A stretch of 30,739 nucleotides of DNA from a virus. The notes beneath the pieces were generated by a model that was not told the DNA's origin, searched no databases, and was given only the letters and a program-made list of their open reading frames with translations. Both the position numbers and the translations under genes were made by a program. Of this stretch, positions 1-5,945 are shown one piece after another (positions within the stretch are counted from its first letter, which is position 1; each line of letters starts with the position of its first letter). The stretch is from positions 1 to 30,739 of the IMG/VR virus record IMGVR_UViG_3300010354_008420. One strand, given 5' to 3'.

Positions 1-37
1 AATAATGAGAATGCACATGAAGATGCACAAATGACAT
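1..37 (-). CDS. dnaE: DNA polymerase III alpha subunit (DnaE-type), N-terminus only
   Basis: Partial gene cut by the left edge of the window. The 12 visible codons read MSFVHLHVHSHY, which matches the start of the PHP domain of bacterial replicative polymerase DnaE (usual form FVHLHVHSxYS). The ATG at 37-35 follows a good ribosome binding site, GGAG, 5 nt upstream. It lies just downstream of the SSB gene on the same strand, with only 21 nt between them, so both are probably on one transcript. The product would be the phage's own replicative polymerase, working with the SSB, primase and helicase encoded upstream. The motif is very characteristic, but only 12 residues are seen, so length, other domains and integrity are unknown. 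Confidence 0.78.
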   Translation of the reverse strand, partial: MSFVHLHVHSHY

Positions 38-58
38 TAACTCTCCGCCTTTCGACTA

Positions 59-724
59 CTACCAGGTTACATCGCTAGATGTAGATGGTTCTTCTTCTTG
101 TCCGCCTTCTCCATTAAAGAAAGCTTCTTGATTCGCATAGGGTAGGTCACGAATCGCAGTTTCTTCCAACTTATAAAGTTCAAGACTTGAAGCATCAAAC
201 TTCTCGTCATCCTTTGCAAGAGGAATTATTGTATAACTTGTATCTGTTTTTGTTCCAGATCTTTTAATTCTCCACATAAGGTTTGTGATTGAACCCATTT
301 CTCCAGCGTATTCAATTAATGTTGGAGTAACTGTTTTACCACTTGATCCTTGTGAAAGAATTGCGACATATGGCTCTTCATTGCCGTCATCTACTAATAC
401 ATTAATATATAGTCTTGAACGACCCTTCCAGCCAGCCTTGTAATCTTTTCTATGCTGCTCGCATCCCCAGCATTTGCCTTGATCTTCCATTGTGCAAAGA
501 GCTTTGCGACGATAATCTTTTGGATTTGTATGTTCTACTGCAATAAATCCTAAACCCATTTTGTCATTATACTCTGGTGAGTCTGGATCCAACTCTTGAA
601 GGAAACGAATTTTTACGCTTTCTCCATCTTCTAACTTAACCCAACGTGCTTTGCTTTCAGAACCACCCGTTGACTGTGGCTTATCTATTACCTTTTTTAA
701 AGCTGCTAATCCTGTAGCTTTCAT
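59..724 (-). CDS. Single-stranded DNA-binding protein, gp32-like
   Basis: 221-residue protein read as a phage single-stranded DNA-binding protein that would coat exposed strands during replication. Residues about 25-170 form the core, with a likely zinc site (Cys77, Cys85, Cys88, His91) like that embedded in T4 gp32-type SSBs. The last 20 residues are acidic and end in Trp, as SSB tails that bind replication partners commonly do. It sits between primase and DnaE genes, which supports the role. It has its own extended -10 promoter and a hairpin in its short leader, consistent with a protein needed in bulk. The ATG has AAGGAG about 7 nt upstream. The family call rests on the zinc pattern, acidic tail and context; no fold search was possible. 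Confidence 0.68.
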   Translation of the reverse strand: MKATGLAALKKVIDKPQSTGGSESKARWVKLEDGESVKIRFLQELDPDSPEYNDKMGLGFIAVEHTNPKDYRRKALCTMEDQGKCWGCEQHRKDYKAGWKGRSRLYINVLVDDGNEEPYVAILSQGSSGKTVTPTLIEYAGEMGSITNLMWRIKRSGTKTDTSYTIIPLAKDDEKFDASSLELYKLEETAIRDLPYANQEAFFNGEGGQEEEPSTSSDVTW

Positions 725-746
725 AATTTCTCCTTAGTTTATATTT

Positions 747-778
747 GACGGTATACATCCGTCTGTTTTTCTATTATA
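747..778 (-). promoter_or_regulatory. Extended -10 promoter and leader hairpin of the SSB gene
   Basis: On the minus strand TGATATAAT (TG-n-TATAAT; hexamer 773-778) is a perfect extended -10 element. No good -35 is seen at the expected distance, as is allowed for this class. About 10-26 nt downstream lies an inverted repeat, GACGG (747-751) and CCGTC (759-763) with a 7-nt loop, which would fall at about +4 to +20 of the transcript. It could be an operator or an RNA-stabilising 5' hairpin. The -10 lies at the very end of, and just past, the primase gene. Confidence 0.55.
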
Positions 779-1774
779 TCACTTTCCCCAAGATCGATAT
801 TCGAAATCGGATACCGCATTATTAATACATAGCTTTATTTCTTCATCTGTCATATCGCCAGCATCTTTTGCATCATGTGGATATATCTTACCATAATCAT
901 AGGAAGCCCACAAGAGGTTTTTATTTTTTAATTTACTTGCAATACTAATTCCCAAATTTCTTCCAGCTTCATCACTATCAGTCATAATTATTATTTTATT
1001 AAAATACCTATTTAATAATTTAATATTATCTGTTGACACGTGCCCGCCTAAAGTTGCAACCACGTTTGGAAATCCAGCCTGGTGGACACGTATAGCATCA
1101 AAACTAGATTCGACTACTACAACATTATCACCTATCCTTTTTGCTCTATGTATATTGAATAAAGTTTTGCTCTTAGGTAAATTTGTACTATTCTTAAATC
1201 TTTTGTCTGATATTGATCTTCCAACTAAGCCAACTGGAATTCCGTCGGGGCTATGTACTGGAACAATAACCATGTTTTGATTAGCAGAATAACCTAATTT
1301 AAAATAATGCATTGAATCTTCATTAATACCACGAGATTTAAAATATTCCTGTGCGACTTTACTACCGCCTAAAGAATTATATAAATTATCTAATATGTCT
1401 TGAGAAAACTCTACAAAATCTGGCTTATCTTCTAATATACTATTTAGTTCTTCTTCAAATATTTCTTCTTGACTTGAAGACTTTGATGATATAAACCTCA
1501 GTGCCTGAAAATCATTTTTATCTAATATCTTTTTTACCAAATCTACCAAATTGCCAGACTGGCCACAAGAGGGATTAAAACATAACCATGCTCCAGTTGT
1601 TGTACTTATACTAAAACTAAATGTGTGAACGTTATTGTGAAAAGGGCAAAACATAGATATATTATCATTTGATTCAGATAGTATTTCTAGCCCTAGAGAC
1701 TTTATTACACCCCTAATTTGGGACGGAGTGTACGTGGAATTAATTTCCCTTGTGCCATTCCCTCTGTATCCCAT
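779..1774 (-). CDS. DNA primase, DnaG-type (CHC2 zinc finger + Toprim)
   Basis: Makes RNA primers for replication. From the ATG at 1774 it is 331 residues. The N-terminal CHC2 zinc finger has Cys43, His46, Cys65 and Cys70 (CPFH ... CFNPSC). After a linker, the Toprim catalytic domain shows VVVVESSFDA with Glu222 and IIMTDSDEAGRN with Asp266 and Asp268, the metal-binding acidic residues. It is shorter than cellular DnaG and lacks an obvious C-terminal helicase-binding domain, common in phages. A longer version begins at TTG 1825 but would overlap the preceding gene by about 120 nt; ATG 1774 still overlaps it by 70 nt, so the exact start is uncertain. It lies two genes after the DnaB-like helicase, consistent with a primosome pair. 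Confidence 0.9.
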   Translation of the reverse strand: MGYRGNGTREINSTYTPSQIRGVIKSLGLEILSESNDNISMFCPFHNNVHTFSFSISTTTGAWLCFNPSCGQSGNLVDLVKKILDKNDFQALRFISSKSSSQEEIFEEELNSILEDKPDFVEFSQDILDNLYNSLGGSKVAQEYFKSRGINEDSMHYFKLGYSANQNMVIVPVHSPDGIPVGLVGRSISDKRFKNSTNLPKSKTLFNIHRAKRIGDNVVVVESSFDAIRVHQAGFPNVVATLGGHVSTDNIKLLNRYFNKIIIMTDSDEAGRNLGISIASKLKNKNLLWASYDYGKIYPHDAKDAGDMTDEEIKLCINNAVSDFEYRSWGK

Positions 1775-2001
1775 GCCTTCTTCTTTCCCACATAAACTCC
1801 TTGGATAGTCATTAGAAACTTCCAAGTCTCACCGTTAAATTCTACCGAAAACGCTGGGTCTATGTCAAGTATTCTGACATAACCCTTGTCTCTCATATCA
1901 TGAATTAGTAAGCTTTCATATTGATGTTTAATTCTTATTATGTCAGAATCATCTAAAAACTCTACATTAATTTGAAATCGCTTTATTCTTTTGTGTGTCA
2001 T
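1705..2001 (-). CDS. Hypothetical 98-residue protein between helicase and primase
   Basis: I do not recognise this family. The protein is basic overall and alternates short strands and helices; the C-terminal 25 residues are Lys/Arg-rich and could touch nucleic acid, although that is a guess. The reading frame overlaps the end of the helicase gene by 35 nt and the start of the primase gene by at least 70 nt. It starts at an ATG without a strong ribosome binding site, so translation may depend on coupling to the helicase gene. Amino acid composition looks like a real protein, not a shadow frame, and without it there would be about 200 nt of unexplained sequence in an otherwise packed operon. 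Confidence 0.6.
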   Translation of the reverse strand: MTHKRIKRFQINVEFLDDSDIIRIKHQYESLLIHDMRDKGYVRILDIDPAFSVEFNGETWKFLMTIQGVYVGKKKAWDTEGMAQGKLIPRTLRPKLGV

Positions 2002-3232
2002 TATTTAATTCTGGTAAATTTTCATAAATAGGCTTGATGATACCACGATTGATATCCCACTCTAAAAAGAATCTAAAGTCTTGGCCGTGACGATTCTTTC
2101 TTGAAACTACCTCAACCAAATCTGTATTTGCATGCCTATGAATCGCCATTGCCATATCAGCATCATATTCAATTGCTTTTGACCAAGCGACTTGGCTCAT
2201 CATTGGAGGCTCTTTTTGATCAGATATATCATCAGCGGTTGCAGCAGTAATATCAATAATTGGAATATTATTTGACACTGCTAAGAGCTTAAAGTCTCTT
2301 GAAATATTTCTATTTCTTTCTACTTCTGAATTACTACGCTTATTATCATTAAACAACTGATGATAATCTAAAATAACTAAATCTGGTTTGTGTTGATCAA
2401 TTTTGCCTTGTATTGTCGCAGGCGTGACTTCCGCAGTGCCTTCGTTAGAAATAAGGATAAAGCTGTTTTTCCCTGAAGTTGTTTTCTTTCCCCATGATTT
2501 GAAGTCATCTAAGTTTATATCTCCTTTTGATAAATCGCTAGCTCTAAATAATCCAGAGCCAAGCATTGTGTATATTCTATCTCTCATATTCTCTGGAGCC
2601 ATTTCCAAAGACACTATCATTGGCTTAAATCCCTGCTCCCAGGCCTTACAGGCAAGATATGAAGTAAACCATGTCTTACCTCTACCTGGCCATCCTATGG
2701 CCACGATAAGGTGTCCTGGGGCCATTCCTGTAGGATATGCTCTGTCGATTGCATCAATGCCAGTTAATATGCCTGGGCTACCGCCCATGGCTGCAGACCT
2801 TTCTTTTACCGACTGATAATGTCTTTCTGCAGCATCTATATCAATTACATCAACGTCTCTAACATTATTAGTGAATCTACTTAGTGTTGCTAACTGTGAC
2901 TGCATATTCCCAAGCACACGAGATGCGGCATCTTCTTTTAACGCAGAACCAGCCTGCAACATAATTGTCTTAAGTCTACTTGAAACAAATTCATTCTTAA
3001 GTTTATCTAAATAATACCCAGTTTCTGCAGTTGTTTTAACTGGCTCAAAATCTTTATGGCGTTCCATTAATACGCCAACTTCTGGAACAGCTTTAAATTT
3101 ATAATAATATGACTTTAAACTGTCCCAAATATCTCTATGAGACGTAAATAGTTCATCGGCATTATCTGCTAGAAGGGTACTTATATCTTTATTTTTGCAT
3201 ACTGCAGATATTATCTCTGCTTCTGTATTCAC
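1967..3232 (-). CDS. Replicative DNA helicase, DnaB-like
   Basis: 421-residue hexameric-type 5'-3' helicase that would unwind the phage replication fork. Residues 1-120 correspond to the helical N-terminal domain; the RecA-like ATPase follows. Walker A is GWPGRGKTW (about 180-188), the conserved IVSLEM segment is at 206-211, Walker B is LVILDY (285-290), and near the C-terminus SRKNRHG and FFLEWD match the DnaB H4/arginine-finger region. Its GTG start overlaps the stop of the upstream gene by 4 nt (GTGA), so the two are translationally coupled. The primase follows downstream. Length is slightly below the usual 450 residues, typical for phage versions. Confidence 0.92.
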   Translation of the reverse strand: MNTEAEIISAVCKNKDISTLLADNADELFTSHRDIWDSLKSYYYKFKAVPEVGVLMERHKDFEPVKTTAETGYYLDKLKNEFVSSRLKTIMLQAGSALKEDAASRVLGNMQSQLATLSRFTNNVRDVDVIDIDAAERHYQSVKERSAAMGGSPGILTGIDAIDRAYPTGMAPGHLIVAIGWPGRGKTWFTSYLACKAWEQGFKPMIVSLEMAPENMRDRIYTMLGSGLFRASDLSKGDINLDDFKSWGKKTTSGKNSFILISNEGTAEVTPATIQGKIDQHKPDLVILDYHQLFNDNKRSNSEVERNRNISRDFKLLAVSNNIPIIDITAATADDISDQKEPPMMSQVAWSKAIEYDADMAMAIHRHANTDLVEVVSRKNRHGQDFRFFLEWDINRGIIKPIYENLPELNNDTQKNKAISN

Positions 3233-3543
3233 TCTTCACCCTCTACTAATCTTTTTGTTTTCTCAAGAAGCATGTTTCTGAGAACTTTATCTTCTTCAAT
3301 TTGAAGCATCATATCTTCCAACCTATCAAAATTAAAATAAAAAAACTGTAAGGGATGTCTGTCTTTGCCTGTTTCAAAATAATATTCAAGAACCTTCTTT
3401 GCACGATCATACCCTATGCTATCTACGACATCTTGCATAGCCCACTTTTCTTTGTACTTATTTAAAGATGGACTTTTACCATATTTATCCTTATATAAAT
3501 TTTGATATAAAGACAATAGGATATATGGTTCTTTACTTGCCAC
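3229..3543 (-). CDS. Small protein preceding the helicase, possible helicase loader
   Basis: 104 residues, predominantly helical, with many aromatic residues in the centre (FFYFNFDRL around 67-75) and a charged helical C-terminus. It starts at a GTG that overlaps the stop of the preceding gene by 11 nt and ends in a GTGA overlap with the helicase gene. Many phages encode a helicase loader or replisome organiser immediately before the helicase, so a helper role is a reasonable guess, but no loader motif or ATP-binding motif is visible. It could instead be an unrelated small replication protein. The gene itself is well supported by the coupled arrangement. Confidence 0.72.
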   Translation of the reverse strand: MASKEPYILLSLYQNLYKDKYGKSPSLNKYKEKWAMQDVVDSIGYDRAKKVLEYYFETGKDRHPLQFFYFNFDRLEDMMLQIEEDKVLRNMLLEKTKRLVEGEE

Positions 3544-3739
3544 TATTTAATTCTTCTTCCACTTCCTGTGTTTTTTCTACCAGTTTCGATTCAACAAATT
3601 TATAAACACGTTCAGTAGCCATGTCCACGTTTTCTTCTGGGCGAACAAAATCTTCTACGCCAATACCAATTTTGATGCTTTCAAAATTTCCTAAATTTCT
3701 TGTAAATGATAAATCAACTTTAACCTTTGTTTCAGACAT
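3533..3739 (-). CDS. Hypothetical 68-residue acidic protein
   Basis: Function not recognised. The first half reads as beta-strands (KVKVDLSFTRNLG, ESIKIGIGVEDF) and the second half as an acidic helix rich in Glu and Lys, suggesting a small alpha/beta fold with a helical tail. Its ATG overlaps the stop of the tiny zinc-finger gene upstream by 1 nt (TAATG), and its own stop overlaps the start of the next gene by 11 nt. That chain of overlaps makes it a real member of the replication operon. No metal-binding, membrane or catalytic motif is seen. Confidence 0.7.
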   Translation of the reverse strand: MSETKVKVDLSFTRNLGNFESIKIGIGVEDFVRPEENVDMATERVYKFVESKLVEKTQEVEEELNSGK

Positions 3740-3852
3740 TATTTATGTTCCGCCTTTCTGTGCCTATTTAAAGTATCGTGAGCAAATATGCCCCAACGAA
3801 CTTCTATTTCTTTTTTACAAATATCGCATATAACGACTTTGCCTTTTTCCAC
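3739..3852 (-). CDS. 37-residue C2H2-type zinc-finger miniprotein
   Basis: Too short for ordinary gene finders but well supported. From a GTG at 3852 it encodes 37 residues with Cys9, Cys12 (CDIC), His25, His31 and His36, a compact C2H2-like zinc-binding pattern, and a basic C-terminus. The GTG shares one base with the TAG stop of the upstream HTH gene (TAGTG), and its TAA stop shares one base with the ATG of the next gene (TAATG), so it fills exactly the 112-nt gap. Very small zinc fingers in phages commonly bind nucleic acid or host proteins; its target cannot be inferred. It sits among other probable zinc proteins in the same operon. Confidence 0.75.
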   Translation of the reverse strand: MEKGKVVICDICKKEIEVRWGIFAHDTLNRHRKAEHK

Positions 3853-4331
3853 TAGTCCGCCTTCCAAACAGGAACGAATCCCGTATCGGTCTTAGTATAC
3901 AATATTAAATTGTGTTTGAGAAGAGCTCTTAATTCGTTTTTTGAAGGCATACTCTTAGAATAACCTGATTCTAAAATAAACTGATGTATATCCATTATAT
4001 CCGATTCGCTAAACATAAACTTAAACCAAGTGCTTTCTGAATTCCCAATTGGGTATACTTTTTGCGGATATTTAATTTTGCCGTCAAGAATATAATCTTC
4101 AATTGTAATTTTATGTTTATTTAAAATTTGTGCAACTTGTTTTGTTGAATATGCATTTTCCATGTTCTTAATAACTTGCGAATATGAATAAAGAACACGT
4201 TTTTTATCTGGATAGCACCAGGCGATTAGCTCATCTTTTGCCCTTGAATAATTTAATACTTTATGTATTTTATTATTTAGGAAGAAATAGCTAAATCTTT
4301 TAGTTTGTTTTTTTCTACTTGTTCCAGCCAT
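3852..4331 (-). CDS. Helix-turn-helix (MerR/excisionase-like) protein
   Basis: 159-residue basic protein. A winged helix-turn-helix resembling MerR or excisionase DNA-binding domains is visible at about residues 59-95 (AYSTKQVAQILN, then EDYILDGKI and YPIG). The N-terminus is strongly basic (GTSRKKQTKR). The C-terminal half is of unknown fold. It could be a DNA-binding regulator or part of the replication machinery. Its ATG lies 55 nt inside the preceding zinc-ribbon gene and has only a weak ribosome binding site, but no better in-frame start precedes the HTH. Its TAG stop overlaps the GTG of the zinc-finger miniprotein. No integrase is seen nearby, so a classic excisionase role is not suggested. 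Confidence 0.72.
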   Translation of the reverse strand: MAGTSRKKQTKRFSYFFLNNKIHKVLNYSRAKDELIAWCYPDKKRVLYSYSQVIKNMENAYSTKQVAQILNKHKITIEDYILDGKIKYPQKVYPIGNSESTWFKFMFSESDIMDIHQFILESGYSKSMPSKNELRALLKHNLILYTKTDTGFVPVWKAD

Positions 4332-4465
4332 CGGCCTAGTGCACTCGTATCCTTATTTATCATCCAACGCTTTCCGCACAATATGCAGAATAGCTCTACG
4401 TGAAGTTTTTGTGAAAACACACGATCAACAAAAACTCTGCCATTACATCTTGCACATTTCATCAT
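4277..4465 (-). CDS. Zinc-ribbon protein, 62 residues
   Basis: A small protein with two CxxC knuckles, Cys4/Cys7 (CARC) and Cys27/Cys30 (CILC), typical of a four-cysteine zinc ribbon, followed by a charged helical tail. I choose the ATG at 4465: it overlaps the metallophosphoesterase stop as ATGA and has AAGGTG 8 nt upstream. An in-frame ATG at 4495 would add 10 residues but lacks this arrangement. Zinc ribbons of this size often mediate nucleic-acid or protein contacts; nothing more specific can be said. It is the second gene of the operon driven by the promoter at 5316-5343. Confidence 0.7.
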   Translation of the reverse strand: MMKCARCNGRVFVDRVFSQKLHVELFCILCGKRWMINKDTSALGRWLEQVEKNKLKDLAISS

Positions 4466-5268
4466 AAAGTAAACACCTTGCCGTCTACTACACATGAATA
4501 ATCTGGAGAGACCTGAATCAATTGGACATGTGGATATTTACCATTTTCAATATGAGCAATTGCAAATCCCTTTTGCCAATCATGGTGTTGCATGTACTTC
4601 ATGCCTGGACCCTTTTCATCACACATATGTCCAATTTCATATCCACGAATTGTTTCACCCTTACCCTTATTTCTCAATTCATATGTTTGAAAATGTGATG
4701 CAAGCCTATGGGAATGTCCACGTATTAAAGAAACTTGTAAAGAATTCATGTCAGCTCTTACCGCTCCAGCATCAGCAATAGAAATACCATGATGCACGTG
4801 AATATCGCCGTAGCGCTTCTTTGGCAAAGCATCATAATAAATATAACTATATCCTAAAGAATCTAAATTCCATAATGCTTCTGGAGTAACAATATTTATA
4901 AAATCTGGAAGCTTAGCATCCATATAGTTAAAAATACGAATGTCATGGTTTCCTAAAGCAGTAAATAATTCTGCATCTGGTCCAGCGACCTCTCTGTTTT
5001 TTGCATAAAACTCTCTTGCACCTTTTGCTTCATGCTGCATTAAAGGAACAATTGCTGCTCCATTTTGATCTTTATACATTTTAAGAAATTCAGCAGATCT
5101 TCCTTCAGTATATTTACTATAGCATGCTTGATCATCTGTATCTCCAAGTATGTCTACAACATGTGGTTTAAACCAATCCATGACCTTAAACCAAAGCTCG
5201 ATCATTTTGTTATCTTGGTATGGGAACTGTTGGTCGGATGACAACATCCACCTTAAATCATTTGTCAT
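4462..5268 (-). CDS. Calcineurin-like metallophosphoesterase
   Basis: 268-residue protein carrying the dimetal phosphoesterase signature: SSDQQFPYQD near residues 10-19 (the D-x-H motif has Gln in the His position), GDTDD at 42-46, GNHD at 106-109, HVHHG at 157-161 and GHSH at 184-187. Such enzymes cleave phosphodiesters or phosphomonoesters in nucleic acids, nucleotides or proteins; the substrate is not evident. The GDTDD form and missing first His are departures from the commonest motif. It is the first gene after a near-consensus promoter, with AGGA about 7 nt before the ATG, so it is probably expressed early. It lies at the border between tail and replication modules. Confidence 0.88.
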   Translation of the reverse strand: MTNDLRWMLSSDQQFPYQDNKMIELWFKVMDWFKPHVVDILGDTDDQACYSKYTEGRSAEFLKMYKDQNGAAIVPLMQHEAKGAREFYAKNREVAGPDAELFTALGNHDIRIFNYMDAKLPDFINIVTPEALWNLDSLGYSYIYYDALPKKRYGDIHVHHGISIADAGAVRADMNSLQVSLIRGHSHRLASHFQTYELRNKGKGETIRGYEIGHMCDEKGPGMKYMQHHDWQKGFAIAHIENGKYPHVQLIQVSPDYSCVVDGKVFTL

Positions 5269-5287
5269 TTATTTCCTAAAATATATT

Positions 5288-5308
5288 ACATTAATAATGC
5301 ATTAATGT
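5288..5308 (-). promoter_or_regulatory. Inverted repeat at the predicted transcription start (operator candidate)
   Basis: ACATTAAT (5288-5295) and ATTAATGT (5301-5308) are perfect 8-bp inverted arms around AATGC. The repeat begins one base past the predicted start point (about 5309) of the promoter at 5316-5343. That position suits a repressor operator or a 5' RNA hairpin; being A+T-rich it would be a weak hairpin, so an operator is the better guess. Confidence 0.5.
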
Positions 5309-5315
5309 GTAGTAA

Positions 5316-5343
5316 ATTGTAACATAAAAAAACAGGTTGTCAA
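5316..5343 (-). promoter_or_regulatory. Near-consensus sigma70-type promoter for the replication operon
   Basis: On the minus strand TTGACA (5338-5343) is separated by 16 nt from TACAAT (5316-5321), differing from the ideal bacterial promoter by one base and one nt of spacing. It lies just past the stop of the small structural gene and 48 nt upstream of the metallophosphoesterase ATG. It is the best promoter in the window and probably drives genes from 5268 down to the primase or beyond. Confidence 0.8.
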
Positions 5344-5350
5344 GATTTAA

Positions 5351-5770
5351 TTATCTAGTGACTTCTCTATTTTCAACAGCAATAAAATTAACTGTAACTG
5401 CTTTTGTATATTTATTATCTGAGCAATTAACATAAATTGTAGCAGAATTAGCTCCAGTAACTTTTGAGCCGACAGAAAATACAACATTACTACTAGATAC
5501 GTTTATTCCAAGTGCTGCTACCATGTTAGGTACTGTTTGAAATTGACCGTTAAAATTGATAGTCTTGCTTCCCTTTCCTGCAGACATCGGAACAGATGTA
5601 GTATCGGCATACACAAAGGGAATAGTGGATTTTGTAGTTCCACCAGAAGTTAAATTTAATAAATTATTAGATGCATTCCAGGCTTCTGTTATGTTAGTTT
5701 GTAGTTGATTTAATTGAGATGGGTCTATTGGAGCGCCTTGATAGAATGTAACTGCTTTAAAATCAGCCAT
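5351..5770 (-). CDS. Small virion/tail-associated protein
   Basis: 139 residues from the ATG at 5770, which has GGAGG 6 nt upstream; an in-frame TTG at 5785 is much less likely. The N-terminus (ADFKAVTFYQGAPIDPSQLNQLQ) resembles the start of tail-fibre-associated or appendage proteins, with a short helical segment followed by a beta-rich, Ser/Thr/Val-rich C-terminal domain (about 50-139), reminiscent of small receptor-binding or capping domains. It is the last gene of the tail module, directly after a coiled-coil gene whose stop overlaps its start. Function is inferred from place and composition only. Confidence 0.6.
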   Translation of the reverse strand: MADFKAVTFYQGAPIDPSQLNQLQTNITEAWNASNNLLNLTSGGTTKSTIPFVYADTTSVPMSAGKGSKTINFNGQFQTVPNMVAALGINVSSSNVVFSVGSKVTGANSATIYVNCSDNKYTKAVTVNFIAVENREVTR

Positions 5771-5915
5771 TATTATCCTCCGCAATCTTTTCTTTTTCTT
5801 TAATTAATTGTGTTATTTCTGATCTAAGGGCAGCAATTTCAACCTCATAGTTTGAAACAAGCTCTCCTATTCTTTGATGTAAAGCGTTAATTATTAGTTC
5901 CATTTTTTCTGTCAT
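5763..5915 (-). CDS. 50-residue coiled-coil protein after the tail fibre
   Basis: Short gene that fills the gap between fibre and final tail gene. It starts at ATG 5915 with AGGAGA 5 nt upstream and stops at TGA 5763-5765, 8 nt inside the next gene, so the two are coupled. The protein is almost wholly helical with heptad-like spacing of Leu, Ile and Val and ends with a charged EKEKIAEDNNG-type tail. A small trimer-forming coiled coil, a fibre chaperone or a structural minor protein are possible; no enzyme motif exists. Confidence 0.68.
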   Translation of the reverse strand: MTEKMELIINALHQRIGELVSNYEVEIAALRSEITQLIKEKEKIAEDNNG

Positions 5916-5945
5916 AATTCTCCTAGTTAGAATTTAATAATACCA

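Noticed and set aside
2403-2816. 137-residue plus-strand frame
   Set aside because: Lies wholly inside the helicase gene whose motifs are certain; composition is that of an antisense frame.
4466-4495. Earlier start (ATG 4495) for the zinc-ribbon gene
   Set aside because: The ATG at 4465 has an AAGGTG site and an ATGA overlap with the previous stop; the extra 10 residues lie inside the phosphoesterase gene and add nothing to the fold.
5771-5785. TTG start at 5785 for the small structural protein
   Set aside because: The bases it would translate are the GGAGG ribosome binding site of the ATG at 5770.
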